Assembly (NCBI RefSeq): GCF_007004665.1
Contig: NZ_ML660055.1
Location: forward strand, 1-64,000
Length of the DNA stretch: 64,000 bases
Source of the DNA: Denitrobaculum tricleocarpae
GTDB lineage: Bacteria > Pseudomonadota > Alphaproteobacteria > Kiloniellales > Kiloniellaceae
Direction of reading: 5' to 3'
Numbering within the stretch: position 1 is the first letter of the stretch; each line of letters begins with the position of its first letter. Positions 55,093 to 64,000 of the stretch are shown piece after piece. A program made the translations under genes and the position numbers. The notes under the pieces are model-generated. The model had not been told where the DNA came from, did no database searches, and saw only the letters and a program-made list of their open reading frames with translations.

Positions 55093-55117
55093 TTTTCCCT
55101 CTTCGGACGAGGGAAAA
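55093..55117. terminator. Hairpin between priA and the atp operon
   Basis: TTTTCCCTC (55093-55101) pairs with GAGGGAAAA (55109-55117), loop TTCGGAC. It lies 38 bases after the priA stop, so it is a candidate priA terminator before the atp promoter region. A T-run is lacking beyond the stem on the minus strand, so strength is uncertain. Confidence 0.5.
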
Positions 55118-55154
55118 ATCGCTGAAATTCCACAAAAAATTGGCGTTTTTTTGA

Positions 55155-57497
55155 TCAAAAGAAGCTGTAGGGGTCGATATCGATCTGCAGGCGAAGGCGG
55201 CTCGGCAACCTGATCCCCGCTGTCCACTCCCGTATCACGGCCTGAGGCGAGAGATCACGGCGGGTTTTCAACAGGAAACGGCGCCGATGGCGGCCACGCA
55301 GCAATGCCATCGGTGCGGGCGCCGGGCCGAGAATTTCGATACCTTCCTGCCCGGGTGCCCGCTTGGCGAGATTCCTGCAAAAGCCGTCCGCATCGGCCTC
55401 CACCGGGCTCGAGATGATCAAAGCCGCCAGACGCCCGAAGGGTGGCAGGTAGGAGCGCTGGCGCATCTGCGATTCCATCTCGAAGAAGCTGTCCCGGTCT
55501 CCCGACCGCAAGGCCTGCATGACCGGATGATCCGGATCGGACGTCTGCAGAACCACCCGGCCCGGGCGACCGGCACGTCCGGCGCGCCCGGCCACCTGGT
55601 GGAGAAGCTGATAACTGCGCTCGGAGGCTCTGAGATCGCCACCGAACAATCCCAAATCCGCATCCACCACCCCAACCAGGGTCAGATCGGGAAAGTGGTG
55701 CCCCTTCGCGACGACCTGAGTCCCGATCAAGAGGTTGATTTCCCCGTCCTGGACGGCCTGAATCATTTTCGCTGCCGCATTGGGTCCTGTCAGAGTGTCA
55801 CTCGCCATCACAGCGCGGCACGCATCGGGAAAGAGCGCCGCGGCCTCCTCGGCGATACGCTCCACGCCGGGGCCGCAGGCGGCGAAGGAATCGCTATCCC
55901 CGCATTCCAGGCAGCACTCAGGCCGCCGGGCCCGGTAGCCGCAATGGTGGCACTGCAAATCGCCCGCCGGACCCTCGCCCTCGACTGAGAAACTCCGGCC
56001 CCGGTGCTCAACCAGCCAGGCTGTACAGTGCGGACAGCGCAGCCGGTGACCGCAGGTCCGGCATAGAGTCAGGGGCGCGTAACCGCGGCGATTGAGGAAC
56101 AGCATGGCCTGCTGTCCTTGCGCAAGGGTCTCGGCAATGGCGGCGCGCAGCGACGGCGCCAGCCAGCTCTGGCCCAGGCCCTCGATCCGGGTCGGTTTAT
56201 CCTTGCGCAGATCCAGAAGTTCGATTGATGGCAATTCGGCACCGCCGTGCCGTTTATGCAGCTTCAGGCAGCCATAGCGGCCACTCTTCACGTTGGTCAG
56301 AGTTTCCAAAGACGGTGTCGCGGACGCCAGAACGATGGGAAAACTGCCGAGTCGCGCACGCACAACGGCCATATCACGGGCATGATAGCAGACCACGTCC
56401 TCCTGCTTGAACGCGGATTCATGCTCTTCATCGACAACGATCAGACCAAGCTCACCGTAAGGCAGAAACAACGCGGAGCGGGCCCCCACGACAACCCTCG
56501 CTTCTCCCTCGGCCACCGACCGCCAGGTGTCACGGCGCTGTGCCGGCGTCAAATCGGAGTGCCATTGGGCCGGCGCGACCCCGAAACGGCGCCGAAAACG
56601 TTCGAGCCACTGTCCCGACAATGCGATTTCAGGCAAGAGAACCAGCGCCTGCCGACCCGCCGCGAGGCACTCGGCAACAGCTTCCAGGTAAACCTCCGTC
56701 TTTCCGGAGCCCGTCACGCCATCCAGCAGACTGACCGAAAAGGCGCCGTCCTGCACCGAAGCCCGAAGTCTTTGGACAGCATCGGCCTGATCCCCGAAAA
56801 ACTCCGGTGACGGCAGATCCAGATCGGGTGTTTCGAAACGCCGGGGCGACGCAACCTCAACCTGCTCAAGCAAGCCAATCTTGATCATCCCGCGCACGAC
56901 AGAAGCACCGACTCCGCCGGCCAATGCAAGATCCGCAGGTGAACGGGCGACGCCGTCCTTCGCCTCTTCAAACACGCGCCGGCGTGCCGCCGTCCATTTG
57001 ATGTCAGCGTCTGCTGCTTCGCCGTTTTTCTCTCTCGATGCCGGAAGCCGCACGGCGAGAGACGGCTTGGGCGCCTGCAGTGCATCGGGCACGGACAACG
57101 CCATCCTGAGCACCGCGCCCTGCGGCGCCATGGTGTAATCCGCCACCCACTCCACGAAGCGCCGCAGCAGCGGGGTCATGGGCGGCGCGGCACAGAGACG
57201 CAGGATCGGCCGCAGGCGATCTTCAACAATGTCAGCTTCAACGTCGGACGTGCTGTTTTCAGGCTCGCGCTCCGCCGGGTCCCAGACCACAGCGGTCAAC
57301 TCGCGTTTACCCAGTGGCACCAAAACGATGTCACCCGGCCGAACGTCCAGCCCGGGCGGGACTTTATAGTCGTAAGGGTGATCCAGAGGCAGCGGCAGAA
57401 GGACCGCAACCCGATTCGGAGCCTCGAGCAATCCCGGCAAGACGCCATTTTCGCCGGTCTGGGACGGCCGGGCAGATCTGGCATGGCGGTCGGGCAT
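55155..57497 (-). CDS. priA: Primosomal protein N' (replication restart helicase PriA)
   Basis: This 780-residue protein has an N-terminal DNA-binding domain ([18 protein letters not shown]). The helicase core has Walker [23 protein letters not shown] and SATPSLE. A zinc-binding insertion carries paired Cys motifs ([13 protein letters not shown] and [17 protein letters not shown]-type spacing). A C-terminal domain with [15 protein letters not shown] and [12 protein letters not shown] completes it. It restarts stalled replication forks. It is divergent from the aldolase gene, whose start lies 128 bases away. Confidence 0.96.
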   Translation of the reverse strand: MPDRHARSARPSQTGENGVLPGLLEAPNRVAVLLPLPLDHPYDYKVPPGLDVRPGDIVLVPLGKRELTAVVWDPAEREPENSTSDVEADIVEDRLRPILRLCAAPPMTPLLRRFVEWVADYTMAPQGAVLRMALSVPDALQAPKPSLAVRLPASREKNGEAADADIKWTAARRRVFEEAKDGVARSPADLALAGGVGASVVRGMIKIGLLEQVEVASPRRFETPDLDLPSPEFFGDQADAVQRLRASVQDGAFSVSLLDGVTGSGKTEVYLEAVAECLAAGRQALVLLPEIALSGQWLERFRRRFGVAPAQWHSDLTPAQRRDTWRSVAEGEARVVVGARSALFLPYGELGLIVVDEEHESAFKQEDVVCYHARDMAVVRARLGSFPIVLASATPSLETLTNVKSGRYGCLKLHKRHGGAELPSIELLDLRKDKPTRIEGLGQSWLAPSLRAAIAETLAQGQQAMLFLNRRGYAPLTLCRTCGHRLRCPHCTAWLVEHRGRSFSVEGEGPAGDLQCHHCGYRARRPECCLECGDSDSFAACGPGVERIAEEAAALFPDACRAVMASDTLTGPNAAAKMIQAVQDGEINLLIGTQVVAKGHHFPDLTLVGVVDADLGLFGGDLRASERSYQLLHQVAGRAGRAGRPGRVVLQTSDPDHPVMQALRSGDRDSFFEMESQMRQRSYLPPFGRLAALIISSPVEADADGFCRNLAKRAPGQEGIEILGPAPAPMALLRGRHRRRFLLKTRRDLSPQAVIREWTAGIRLPSRLRLQIDIDPYSFF

Positions 57498-57624
57498 GGG
57501 CTACACTCTGGACGTACCGCCCGTAAGCGGCTATCACGCGGTTGGAGACAACAATTTTGCGCGTCGAAGAAGCCATGACAAGCTCCCTCGCCGCGTATCT
57601 ATACAGAAAGGTGCGCAGCGGAGC

Positions 57625-58281
57625 ATGAAGTTCTTCATCGATACGGCAGACGTCGCGGAAATCCGCGAACTTGCCGCTACCGGCCTGGTCGACGGGATCA
57701 CGACCAATCCCTCTCTGGTGGCCAAGACCGGCCGCGATTTCCTCGAGGTCGTGGCGGAAATCTGCGATATTGTTCCGGGACCGGTCAGTGCCGAAGTGAC
57801 TGCGACGGATCACGAAACCATGCTGACGGAGGGCCGGAAACTGGCCGCCATCGCGCCGAACGTGGCGGTCAAGGTGCCCCTGACCCCGGACGGCCTGAAA
57901 ACCTGCAAGGTTCTCTCCGACGCCGGGACCGAGGTCAACGTAACGCTGTGTTTCTCCGCAGCTCAGGCACTGCTCGCGGCGAAGGCCGGCGCGACCTACA
58001 TTTCCCCTTTCGTTGGCCGCCTGGACGACATCGGGATTGATGGACTGGAGCTTATTTCGGATATCGTCGAGATCTACGACGCCTATCCCACAATTGACAC
58101 TCAGGTCCTGGTTGCTTCGGTACGTGGCCCAGCCCATGTGATCGAAGCGGCCAAGATGGGCGCGCATGTTGCCACCATCCCGCCCGGTGTCCTCAAAGCC
58201 ATGTTCAATCACCCGCTGACCGATAAAGGCCTATCTGCCTTTCTGGCAGACTGGGCCAAGACCGGTCAGTCAATCTTGTGA
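57625..58281 (+). CDS. fsa: Fructose-6-phosphate aldolase / small transaldolase
   Basis: This 218-residue protein of the TalC/FSA group begins [17 protein letters not shown], has [13 protein letters not shown], the Schiff-base Lys83 in [11 protein letters not shown], and [18 protein letters not shown]. The chosen ATG matches the family start; the longer frame upstream runs into the priA promoter. It may act as a transaldolase in the pentose phosphate pathway rather than as an aldolase; the sequence alone does not decide. Confidence 0.93.
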   Translation: MKFFIDTADVAEIRELAATGLVDGITTNPSLVAKTGRDFLEVVAEICDIVPGPVSAEVTATDHETMLTEGRKLAAIAPNVAVKVPLTPDGLKTCKVLSDAGTEVNVTLCFSAAQALLAAKAGATYISPFVGRLDDIGIDGLELISDIVEIYDAYPTIDTQVLVASVRGPAHVIEAAKMGAHVATIPPGVLKAMFNHPLTDKGLSAFLADWAKTGQSIL

Positions 58282-58388
58282 TAAGCTGGCTGTGAACTGA
58301 TCGGTTGATTCCGCGGGAAGCTGGGAGGCAACCCGCAAGATCCACCGCGCAGAAAGAATTCGGCTCGAACAGAATGAAGCGGAGCAAA

Positions 58389-59147
58389 ATGACCGGTAAC
58401 CCACGCGACGCGGCCCCAAAAAAGGGTACAGAGGAGAAAACCGCCTCTGAGAAAGCCGCCGAGAACGCGCCGCTGACGGCTGCCCGGGTGGCGCAGTACC
58501 TGCGCCAACACCCAGAATTTCTCGCCCGCAATCCGGCCTTACTGGAAAAAATCGAGGTTCCCGGCAGAGACCAGGGTGACGGAGTCGTCGACCTTCAGCG
58601 CTTTATGGTCGAACGTCTGCGCAGCGAATTGGCTGAGATGGAAGCGAGCCGCGACGAACTGGTCGCCAATGTCCGCAACAATATGGCCACCCAGAGCCGC
58701 ACGCATGAAGCCATTGTCTCGCTCCTGGCGGCACGCAGCTTCGAACACTTCGTCGAGACGGTAACCACCGACCTTGCGATCGTTCTGGATCTCGACGTGG
58801 TCGCCTTGGGAGTCGAACACACCCAGGGCGAAGGCCAGAACCAACCGCCGGCCGGCGTGCGGAGCCTGCAATCCGGCATAGTCAACGAGATCTTCGGACC
58901 GACTCAAAACATCCTGCTGCGTAACGATATCGACGGTGATCCCTCGATTTTCGGCGCGGGAGCGGGGCTGGTGCGTTCCGACGCGCTGATCAGGCTCAAC
59001 ATCAGTTCCGAAGCGCCGCCCGCCCTCTTGGCCTTGGGATCCCGGCAATCGGATCAATTCGACCCGGGACAGGGAACCGAACTTCTGCGCTTTCTGGCTC
59101 AGGTGATCGAACACACCTTCAGGGCATGGCTGAGCCTGCCGGAATAA
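58389..59147 (+). CDS. DUF484 family protein
   Basis: This 252-residue protein has the DUF484 entry motif VAQYLRQHPEFLARNPALLEK, then VDLQRFMVERLRSELAEM and a GAF-like C-terminal half (LDVVALGVEH, LLALGSRQSDQFDPGQGTELL). The ATG at 58389 follows GCGGAGC; one at 58374 is an alternative. It overlaps xerC by 22 bases. DUF484-xerC pairing is conserved in proteobacteria; the molecular role is not established. Confidence 0.9.
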   Translation: MTGNPRDAAPKKGTEEKTASEKAAENAPLTAARVAQYLRQHPEFLARNPALLEKIEVPGRDQGDGVVDLQRFMVERLRSELAEMEASRDELVANVRNNMATQSRTHEAIVSLLAARSFEHFVETVTTDLAIVLDLDVVALGVEHTQGEGQNQPPAGVRSLQSGIVNEIFGPTQNILLRNDIDGDPSIFGAGAGLVRSDALIRLNISSEAPPALLALGSRQSDQFDPGQGTELLRFLAQVIEHTFRAWLSLPE

Positions 59148-60148
59148 CCGGCGTCAAAGCCGGAAAGCCCGACGCATCCGAGTTATATGCTCTCGTGCGC
59201 GCGCAGGCCGCACGGCTTGACGTCGCCGCCGATCTGCGGGCCGCTTATGAGTCCTGGGTTGGATTCTTGAGCGAAGAAAAGCGTTTCTCGGCCCATACGG
59301 TCAGCGCCTACGCCGCCGATCTCGCCCATTTCCTGAACTTTCAGGCGGCGCACCATGGCGAGTTGCCGAACCTGCGCAGATTGAGCGCACTGACCACGGC
59401 CGACTTCCGCGCGTGGCTGGCACAGCGCGTTGGCGGAGGCATCAAAGCGTCTTCGAACGCCCGCGCCGTCTCCGTGATCCGCAGCTTCTTCCGCTGGCTC
59501 AAAAAAGAAGATCTGGCCGACAATACCGCCGCGGCCCTGTTGCGCCGTCCCAAGGTTCCAAAATCGATTCCAAAAGCCTTGAGCGCCAGCGAGGCGCAGG
59601 ACACGCTGAACACGATCGGCGAACTCTCCGACGAACCTTGGGTGGCCCGCCGGGACGTCGCCCTGTTGCTGCTGCTCTACGGCTGCGGACTGCGAATCGG
59701 CGAAGCCTTGAGTTTGACTTTTGCCGACGCGCCGGGACGCGGTCAGGACACCATGGTCATCACCGGCAAAGGCAACAAACAGCGCATGGTGCCGTTGTTG
59801 CCCGTCGTGACCGAGGCGATCGCGGATTACCTCAGGTCCTGTCCCTTTGAGTTCACCGGCAATGACTCTTTGTTCCGGGGCGTGCGCGGCGGTCCCATGA
59901 GCGCGCGCGTGATCCAGAAACGCATTCAATCCTTGCGCGGCCTGCTCGGACTGCCGAGCACCGCCACGCCACACGCATTGCGGCACAGCTTTGCCACCCA
60001 CCTTCTGGCGGGCGGTGGCGACCTGCGCGCGATCCAGGAACTCCTGGGACACGCCTCGCTCTCGACCACCCAGCGCTACACCGATGTCGACGTCGAGAGT
60101 CTTCTGGCAACCTATGATCAGGCCCACCCGAGAGCACAGAAGAAATAG
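59126..60148 (+). CDS. xerC: Tyrosine recombinase XerC
   Basis: This 340-residue recombinase has a SAM-like N-terminal DNA-binding domain (EEKRFSAHTVSAYAADLAHF). The catalytic domain has Arg in GCGLRIGEALSL, Lys in ITGKGNKQRMVPLL, HALRHSFATHLL, LLGHASLSTTQRYTDVD with the nucleophile Tyr. With XerD it resolves chromosome dimers at dif. Its place directly after a DUF484 gene marks it as the housekeeping XerC, not a phage or island integrase. Confidence 0.94.
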   Translation: MAEPAGITGVKAGKPDASELYALVRAQAARLDVAADLRAAYESWVGFLSEEKRFSAHTVSAYAADLAHFLNFQAAHHGELPNLRRLSALTTADFRAWLAQRVGGGIKASSNARAVSVIRSFFRWLKKEDLADNTAAALLRRPKVPKSIPKALSASEAQDTLNTIGELSDEPWVARRDVALLLLLYGCGLRIGEALSLTFADAPGRGQDTMVITGKGNKQRMVPLLPVVTEAIADYLRSCPFEFTGNDSLFRGVRGGPMSARVIQKRIQSLRGLLGLPSTATPHALRHSFATHLLAGGGDLRAIQELLGHASLSTTQRYTDVDVESLLATYDQAHPRAQKK

Positions 60149-60156
60149 AGTTAGGG

Positions 60157-61368
60157 TCAGGCAGGCGATGGAGCCTGCCGCGTCAGGCGGAGCAGAACAA
60201 GAGGTCCAAGGGCGGCCCCCAATCCGAGAAGCCCAAAGGCAAGACCCCAGGCCAGGATCTCACCCGTTCCTCCCGCAAGATCGAGTACAACGCCAAAAGC
60301 CAGGGGCGCAATCGCGCCCACACCAAAGCCCAAAAGGGATTGCAGGGCCATGGTTGCCCCTTTGCGCGACCCTTCGGCGTTCTGAATCACCCCGGTCGTC
60401 AGCGACGCGGATTCGCCCGTGACCGTCAGGCCGTAGAGCCCACACAAGAGAACGACAAACCCGAAGGGCAGGGCCGCCGTGAACCCAAGTGTGCAAGCAA
60501 GCGCTGCGGAGCAGAGCATGATGACCGTGATCACCCGGCGCCGGCCGAATCGCAAGGACAGTTCGTTTCCGATAACGCTTGCGGGCAGTCCCAGCAAAAG
60601 GACCACGGTCGCCACCTGTGTGGCATTGAATCCCCAGGTCTGGTCCGGCTGCAGCGAGATCGAAAAAGCCAGGAACACCACGATCCAGTTGCGAAAACCG
60701 AAGAGTTCCCAGATGTGCGCAGCGTAGCCCAGGATGTAACCGAAAGCGGGCCGGTTCCTCACGACAGGCCGGACATCGAGAATATCGCGCAATTTCTGCT
60801 GTCCGCGCGGCTGAGCGGATGGACCCACGGTCAAAAACACCAGCAGAAACGCGATGACACTTCCCGCCGCCGCCGCGCCGAAAGCCCAGGACCAGCCGGC
60901 CAGGAGCGTGACCTCGCCGGCCATCAGAACGGACAGGCTGTTTCCAATGGCAAAGTGCGCCGTATAGAGGGAAATGGCCCGGCTTTGAAGCCTTCCTGAA
61001 ATGCGGTCGGTCAGGATCTTCAGTCCGACCATGTAGGTCCCGGCCAGGCTCACGCCAGCCAGGGCACGCAAAGCCATCGCCGTCCAGAAGCCTTCCGCCC
61101 AAAGGGCAAAGGCCAGAGCCGAGATGGCGCTGAGCGCGGTGGAATAGAGATAGATGGAACGGGCATCTTCGCGATCGGTCAGGCTGACCAGAAACGGCAC
61201 AGCCGCCGCGTAGCCGGCGTAGTATATGCCGCTGATCCACCCGGCTTCAGTATTGGAGAGACGCCATTCCGCTTGAAAGGTCGGGATCAAGGCCGGAAAG
61301 CTCGCGTTGCTCAGCATGACCAGCACGAGCGAAACGACGAAGACCGCGATCAGTCCAACCGGACTCAT
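60157..61368 (-). CDS. Major facilitator superfamily transporter
   Basis: This 403-residue protein has about 12 transmembrane helices. Typical MFS features include FPALIPTFQAEWRLSNTEAGWISG in helices 1-2 and loop 2-3 SLTDREDARSIYL. The second half begins near VRNRPAFGYILGY. It converges with xerC (8 bases apart). The substrate cannot be told; nitrate and cyanate-type MFS proteins share the layout only distantly. Confidence 0.88.
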   Translation of the reverse strand: MSPVGLIAVFVVSLVLVMLSNASFPALIPTFQAEWRLSNTEAGWISGIYYAGYAAAVPFLVSLTDREDARSIYLYSTALSAISALAFALWAEGFWTAMALRALAGVSLAGTYMVGLKILTDRISGRLQSRAISLYTAHFAIGNSLSVLMAGEVTLLAGWSWAFGAAAAGSVIAFLLVFLTVGPSAQPRGQQKLRDILDVRPVVRNRPAFGYILGYAAHIWELFGFRNWIVVFLAFSISLQPDQTWGFNATQVATVVLLLGLPASVIGNELSLRFGRRRVITVIMLCSAALACTLGFTAALPFGFVVLLCGLYGLTVTGESASLTTGVIQNAEGSRKGATMALQSLLGFGVGAIAPLAFGVVLDLAGGTGEILAWGLAFGLLGLGAALGPLVLLRLTRQAPSPA

Positions 61369-61432
61369 TTCGTATCAAGCAGGCTGTCGGCCCGCTGATT
61401 GGCCAGCCACTTGGCCCACTGACAAGCCAGCC

Positions 61433-62842
61433 TCAAATGTGGATCGGTCTGCCATCGACCGCAAGCGCGGCTTCCTTGACGGCTTCGCCCATCCCGGGAT
61501 GTGAATGACAGGTCCGGGCGATGTCTTCTGCGGAAGCGCCGAATTCCATGGCAATCACAGCCTCGGCGAGGATATCACCGGCAAGAGGGCCAAGGATGTG
61601 AACGCCCAGAACCCGGTCCGTGACCTTGTCGGCCAGGACCTTGACCAGTCCGTCGGTATCGCCGATGGCCTGGGCACGGCTGTTGGCCGTAAAAGGAAAC
61701 TTTCCGACCCGGTAGTCCACGCCGTCTTCTTTCAACTGCTCCTCGGTTTTGCCGACCGAGGCGACTTCGGGCCAAGTGTAAACGACGCCGGGTACGAGAT
61801 TGTAATCGATATGTCCGCTTTGACCGGCCATCATTTCCACGCAAATCGTGCCCTCTTCCTCCGCCTTGTGGGCGAGCATAGGGCCGGGCACACAGTCGCC
61901 GATCGCATAAATGCCCGGCACATTGGTTTCGAAGGATTCATTCACCTGGATGATGCCGCGATTATCCTTGTTCACACCCAGTTCTTCCAGCCCCAGGCCA
62001 TCCGTGTAGGGCCGGCGGCCAATGGAAACCAGCACCACATCGGCTTTGATTTCCTCGGCATCGCCGCCCTTTGCGGGCTCGACGGTCAAGGTCACGGCGG
62101 TCTTGGTTTTCTTCGCGCCGGTCACTTTTTTACCAAGCTTGAACTTCAAACCCTGTTTCGTGAGCACCCGTTGGGTCTGCTTGGCGATATCGCCATCCAT
62201 GCCCGGCAGGATCCGGTCGAGGAACTCGACCACGGTAACCTCGGCCCCCAGGCGCGACCAGACCGATCCGAGTTCCAGACCGATGACCCCGGCACCGACC
62301 ACCACCATGGATTTCGGCACCTTGCCGAGTTCCAGTGCGCCGGTCGAGGTTACGATCTGCTTTTCATCGATGTCGAGACCGGGCAGAGGCGTGCTTTCGG
62401 AACCGGTTGCGATCAGGATCTTCTTGGCCTTCAGCGTTTCGTTGCCGCCGTCCGTCAACTTGACAGCCACCTCACCAGCCTTGGGGATGGAGCCTTCGCC
62501 TTTGATGTAGGTGATCTTGTTTTTCTTGAACAGGAACTCGATACCGCCGGTCAGATTGCTAACCACCTTATCCTTACGTCCCATCATGGCCTTGAGATCG
62601 AGTTCGATTTTACCCAGCTTCACGCCATGCTCGGCAAAATGCTTGTTCGCATCTGCAAACTTTTCAGAGGATTGGAGCAGAGCCTTCGAGGGAATGCAGC
62701 CGACGTTCAGGCAGGTTCCGCCCAATGCACCGCGTTTTTCGACACAGGCCGTCTTCATGCCGAGTTGTGCCGCACGGATGGCCGCAACATATCCACCCGG
62801 ACCGCCGCCAATGACGACAAGATCGTATTCCTGATCACTCAT
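61433..62842 (-). CDS. lpd: Dihydrolipoyl dehydrogenase (E3)
   Basis: This 469-residue FAD disulfide oxidoreductase has [17 protein letters not shown] (FAD), redox Cys44 and Cys49 in [30 protein letters not shown] (NAD) and a C-terminal [15 protein letters not shown] with the catalytic His. It reoxidises lipoyl groups of the 2-oxoglutarate dehydrogenase E2 encoded two genes upstream. Confidence 0.97.
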   Translation of the reverse strand: MSDQEYDLVVIGGGPGGYVAAIRAAQLGMKTACVEKRGALGGTCLNVGCIPSKALLQSSEKFADANKHFAEHGVKLGKIELDLKAMMGRKDKVVSNLTGGIEFLFKKNKITYIKGEGSIPKAGEVAVKLTDGGNETLKAKKILIATGSESTPLPGLDIDEKQIVTSTGALELGKVPKSMVVVGAGVIGLELGSVWSRLGAEVTVVEFLDRILPGMDGDIAKQTQRVLTKQGLKFKLGKKVTGAKKTKTAVTLTVEPAKGGDAEEIKADVVLVSIGRRPYTDGLGLEELGVNKDNRGIIQVNESFETNVPGIYAIGDCVPGPMLAHKAEEEGTICVEMMAGQSGHIDYNLVPGVVYTWPEVASVGKTEEQLKEDGVDYRVGKFPFTANSRAQAIGDTDGLVKVLADKVTDRVLGVHILGPLAGDILAEAVIAMEFGASAEDIARTCHSHPGMGEAVKEAALAVDGRPIHI

Positions 62843-62870
62843 GACTCTTGGCTTCCTCTCAACAACTCAT

Positions 62871-63242
62871 TCAGTCTTCCGGTTCTGAACCGACGGGTTC
62901 AGGATCCGAAGCAGTTTCTTCCCTGGGCGCTTTACCAGCAGGCAACTCGACCCGAAACCCACCGCCATCGATATTGGCAATCGGACGGGTCTTTGCAACG
63001 AGGCCTTTTTTCATCAGCTCGACAAGATGGCGTCCAATCGGTCCGAAGAGAGTCTCGCCGCTTCCGGCGCTGGCGGGCTCAAGTCCGATCCGCACGGACC
63101 TGGCATCATCACGAAAACGCTGCCGCTCCACCATCCGGTCGATCGAGGCCACACTATGAGGCAGATCCAGGCCACGCAGGTCCAGTTCGTATTCCGCATC
63201 GCTATTGACGTCTAAAAAGCGCGTCAGCTTTCTCTCATCCAT
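62871..63242 (-). CDS. Small protein of unknown function between odhB and lpd
   Basis: This is a 123-residue protein. The middle (YELDLRGLDLPHSVASIDRM, then SVRIGLEPASAGSGETLFGPIG and HLVELMKKGLVA) has a faint resemblance to Smr/MutS2 C-terminal domains (DxRG at the start of a helix), but the HGxG motif is not clear. The last ~30 residues are acidic and disordered-looking. It lies in the same direction as odhB and lpd, with gaps of 56 and 28 bases, so it is probably co-transcribed. I do not recognise its function. Confidence 0.6.
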   Translation of the reverse strand: MDERKLTRFLDVNSDAEYELDLRGLDLPHSVASIDRMVERQRFRDDARSVRIGLEPASAGSGETLFGPIGRHLVELMKKGLVAKTRPIANIDGGGFRVELPAGKAPREETASDPEPVGSEPED

Positions 63243-63298
63243 CGCCGCTGACCTACTCTCCGGGGCGCAAAGCTTTTATTTTCACAACGCAACCTGCG

Positions 63299-64000
63299 TC
63301 ACATATCCAACAAAAGCCGCTGCGGATCTTCGATGGCTTCCTTCACCTTCACCAGGAAGGTCACGGCTTCACGGCCATCAATAATGCGATGATCGTAGCT
63401 GAGTGCCAGATACATCATCGGCCGGATTTCCACCTGGCCATTGACCGCCATGGGGCGCTCCTGGATTTTGTGCAGGCCCAGGATTGCTGACTGTGGCATA
63501 TTCAGGATCGGTGTCGACATCATGGACCCGAAGACACCGCCGTTGGTGATGGTAAAGGTCCCGCCGCTCATCTCATCCATCGAGAGTTTGCCGTCGCGGC
63601 CCTTCTTGGCCAGTTCGCCCAGGCTCTTCTCGATATCTGCGAAAGACTTCTGATCGCAGTCACGCATGACCGGAACCATCAGGCCGTTCGGCGTCGAGAC
63701 CGCCATGCCTACATCATAGAAGTGATTGTAGACGATTTCCTCGCCGTCGATCCGTGCATTTACTGCAGGTAAGGCTTGCAAGGCTGCCACAACAGCCTTG
63801 GTGAAGAAGGAGGAAAAGCCCAGCTTCACGCCATGCTTTTTCTCGAAACCTTCCTTGTATTGAGCCCGCAGCGCCATCACGGCGCTCATGTCGACTTCGT
63901 TGAAGGTCGTCAGCATGGCAGCCGTGTTCTGCGCATCCTTCAAACGCCGCGCAATGGTCTTGCGCAGCTTGGTCATCTTGACCCGCTCCTCGCGGGCTCC
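63299..64000 (-). CDS. sucB: 2-oxoglutarate dehydrogenase E2, dihydrolipoyl succinyltransferase (3' part)
   Basis: This is the C-terminal catalytic domain only; the gene runs past the window end. [33 protein letters not shown] and [24 protein letters not shown] mark the 2-oxoglutarate dehydrogenase type. The catalytic His and Asp are in [12 protein letters not shown] near the end. It transfers succinyl groups to CoA in the citric acid cycle. The lipoyl and E1/E3-binding domains are outside the window. Confidence 0.95.
   Translation of the reverse strand, partial: GAREERVKMTKLRKTIARRLKDAQNTAAMLTTFNEVDMSAVMALRAQYKEGFEKKHGVKLGFSSFFTKAVVAALQALPAVNARIDGEEIVYNHFYDVGMAVSTPNGLMVPVMRDCDQKSFADIEKSLGELAKKGRDGKLSMDEMSGGTFTITNGGVFGSMMSTPILNMPQSAILGLHKIQERPMAVNGQVEIRPMMYLALSYDHRIIDGREAVTFLVKVKEAIEDPQRLLLDM

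Noticed and set aside
59126-60148. Tyrosine recombinase as the integrase of the catabolic island
   Set aside because: The DUF484 neighbour and sequence type identify it as housekeeping XerC.
61505-63208. Open frame of 567 codons on the plus strand
   Set aside because: It mirrors lpd and the small gene next to it; no family features are visible.

Overview
The window is GC-rich DNA from an alphaproteobacterium, most likely of the Rhodospirillales type. This rests on the split F1-only atpHAGDC operon, the rplU-rpmA-obgE-proB-proA-nadD-rsfS-rlmH-gpmI-envC-ctpA-rppH order, and the odhB/lpd pair. No species can be named from the sequence alone. The left half (about 1-33,000) is accessory and devoted to aromatic-acid catabolism. 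The right half (about 35,000-64,000) is ordinary housekeeping. A tRNA-Ser(CGA) gene lies close to the junction.

Catabolic cluster 1 (242-16,958). The edge holds the start of an IS5-family element abutting the cluster. A leftward operon of ten genes follows, starting at about 12,404. It encodes a two-subunit 2-oxoacid:ferredoxin oxidoreductase (IorA/IorB type), a ferredoxin-type reductase, Rieske dioxygenase alpha and beta subunits, an acyl-CoA ligase, a Cys-less thiolase-like protein, a DUF35/OB-fold protein fused to an SDR domain, a cyclase-family hydrolase strongly resembling isatin hydrolase, and an SDR. A divergent MarR regulator and a TRAP transporter plus hotdog thioesterase lie on the other side. 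I infer a route for indole-3-acetate or a close relative: ring C2/C3 dioxygenation, dehydrogenation to dioxindole-3-acetate, CoA activation, retro-aldol release of acetyl-CoA to give isatin, hydrolysis to isatinate, then oxidative decarboxylation to anthraniloyl-CoA. A MarR-type operator motif recurs at the operon promoter and at the TRAP promoter.

Catabolic cluster 2 (18,700-32,886). After an L-serine ammonia-lyase gene come a branched-chain-type ABC transporter (five genes), a DUF4863/hydroxylaminobenzoate-lyase-like protein, a benzoate-CoA-ligase-type enzyme, an alpha/beta hydrolase and a DUF309 protein. Then come boxC-boxB-boxA (aerobic benzoyl-CoA epoxidation and ring cleavage), a 4-HBT-type thioesterase and a BoxR/BzdR-type regulator. 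An identical 13-bp sequence containing ATGCAT lies upstream of both the transporter and boxC and is a candidate BoxR operator. The boxD aldehyde dehydrogenase is not in the window.

Junction and core (32,960-64,000). A lone cytochrome c, tRNA-Ser and an Ntn-hydrolase-like orphan precede the ribosomal protein genes rplU-rpmA. The rest is conserved: GTPase obgE, proline synthesis proBA, nadD-rsfS-rlmH, gpmI, cell-envelope genes (EnvC-like, CtpA, divergent polysaccharide deacetylase), rppH, a ferritin-like protein, atpCDGAH (leftward), priA, fructose-6-phosphate aldolase/transaldolase, DUF484-xerC, an MFS transporter, lpd, a small unknown protein and the 3' part of odhB. A dispersed palindromic repeat occurs in three intergenic regions (18.5, 35.1 and 48.2 kb).
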